Positions 63,637-64,000 of a stretch of 64,000 nt of DNA are shown piece after piece; position 1 is the stretch's first letter, and each line of letters starts with the position of its first letter. The DNA comes from Actinomadura sp. NBRC 104425 (GTDB lineage: Bacteria; Actinomycetota; Actinomycetes; Streptosporangiales; Streptosporangiaceae). The notes below the pieces were generated by a model. That model had not been told where the DNA came from and did no database searches. It saw only the letters and a list, made by a program, of their open reading frames with translations. A program made the position numbers and the translations under genes. The DNA lies in NCBI RefSeq assembly GCF_030269545.1, contig NZ_BSTN01000012.1, positions 124,001 through 188,000 on the forward strand, written 5' to 3'.

Positions 63637-63826
63637 GGAGCAGGCACGGGCCGGTCGGTTGCGCCGGACGGGCGGCCAAAGCGGTTGGCCGCCTCGGGCG
63701 GGGTAGGTGTAGGTGATGACTTCAGCCCGAATGAGGGTTTTCCCGGATGGCGGTGAGCAGAAGTCCACGTCAGAGTCGTAATCAGCGGCAGAGGGTCGAA
63801 ATCCCCTTGAAGGGAAGGAGGCACCG

Positions 63827-64000
63827 ATGAGCCTCACCTCACTGAGCGCCGCCGACCTGGCGCACGTCCTGTTCACCTCGCGGCTGCAGGAGTCGGACCG
63901 TCCGTCCGCCGAGCAGGTGCGGGCCGCGATCGAAGAGCGGCTGTGCGCCTGCGGCGGCGACCGTGCGGTCTGCACCGCCTACGTCGCCCAGGAGGCGGGC
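63827..64000 (+). CDS. Hypothetical protein, cut by the window edge
   Basis: A frame starting at an ATG with a strong GGAAGGAGG seven bases upstream and running off the right edge (58 codons seen). It begins MSLTSLSAADLAHVLFTSRL, then QESDRPSAEQVRAAIEERL, and contains two Cys in CACGGDRAVC. The pattern L..ADL...LF.S.LQ.SDRP...QVR resembles short helical proteins widespread in Streptomyces that have no known function. It is 190 bases after the helicase gene. Confidence 0.65.
   Translation, partial: MSLTSLSAADLAHVLFTSRLQESDRPSAEQVRAAIEERLCACGGDRAVCTAYVAQEAG

Overview
The window is very GC-rich DNA with short intergenic gaps, GTG/TTG starts and strong third-position GC. It comes from a high-GC, sporulating filamentous actinomycete. 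The gene order matches the conserved actinobacterial block of Streptomyces coelicolor around SCO3543-SCO3580 and of Mycobacterium tuberculosis Rv3649-Rv3683. The shared order is bldG with its anti-sigma partner, a DUF1998 helicase, the tad pilus locus, ssd, 6C RNA, acs, a holin-like protein, an epoxide-hydrolase-like protein, marP, Nudix, nth, crp, a metallo-beta-lactamase, ridA, two Get3-like ATPases, wblA/whiB4, ponA2 and a metallophosphoesterase. A member of Streptosporangiales/Thermomonosporaceae is my guess from gene content, not something the sequence proves.

Layout. 0.4-3.4 kb: histidine kinase, response regulator and PP2C phosphatase operon. 3.5-10.4 kb: MFS transporter overlapping a QueA-like gene, serB, a FUSC transporter, sixA and a 37-residue membrane ORF. 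10.5-13 kb: membrane pyrophosphatase. 13.6-15.3 kb: a diverged HisI paralogue, the anti-sigma kinase and bldG. 15.5-21 kb: helicase, then a PadR/ABC/FtsX operon. 21-24 kb: a gene-poor stretch of decayed mobile DNA. 24-32 kb: tad pilus locus with ssd, broken up by element remnants. 32.5 kb: 6C small RNA. 34-43.8 kb: Fic-like protein, acs, nhaA, holin-like protein, alpha/beta hydrolase, DUF309, marP, Nudix and nth. 44-50 kb: crp, MBL, Nudix, ridA with a DUF4177 protein, an HxlR/MDR pair and a slipin. 50.6-57.7 kb: paired Get3-like ATPases, wblA, ponA2, YqeY-like protein and metallophosphoesterase. 57.8 kb: tRNA-Pro. 58-64 kb: accessory genes (TetR/bicupin, an unknown protein, a NERD-UvrD helicase, and a partial gene at the right edge).

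How the genes fit together. Several developmental or redox regulators sit in one block (BldG, its partner kinase, WblA, Crp). They lie beside cell-envelope functions: PonA2, MarP, the slipin, and a Tad system that lacks a prepilin peptidase in this window. A candidate CRP site overlaps the crp promoter. HxlR, PadR and TetR genes each sit next to the genes they probably control, with repeat or palindromic candidate operators.

The least expected signals are these. (1) Four genes carry a decayed extra copy of their own 3' end just downstream of the stop codon. (2) Two families of small IS5-like elements with TA/CTAG flanks are scattered through the window; one ends in the stop codon of the YqeY-like gene, and others split the tad operon. 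(3) The HisI-like protein has lost the aspartates that bind metal in true HisI. (4) A Fic-like protein has Arg in place of the catalytic His but keeps the inhibitory-helix motif. (5) Two orphan hairpins resemble IS200/IS605 ends. I found no CRISPR array, integrase or prophage. All homology statements rest on recognised motifs and gene order; no database search was run.
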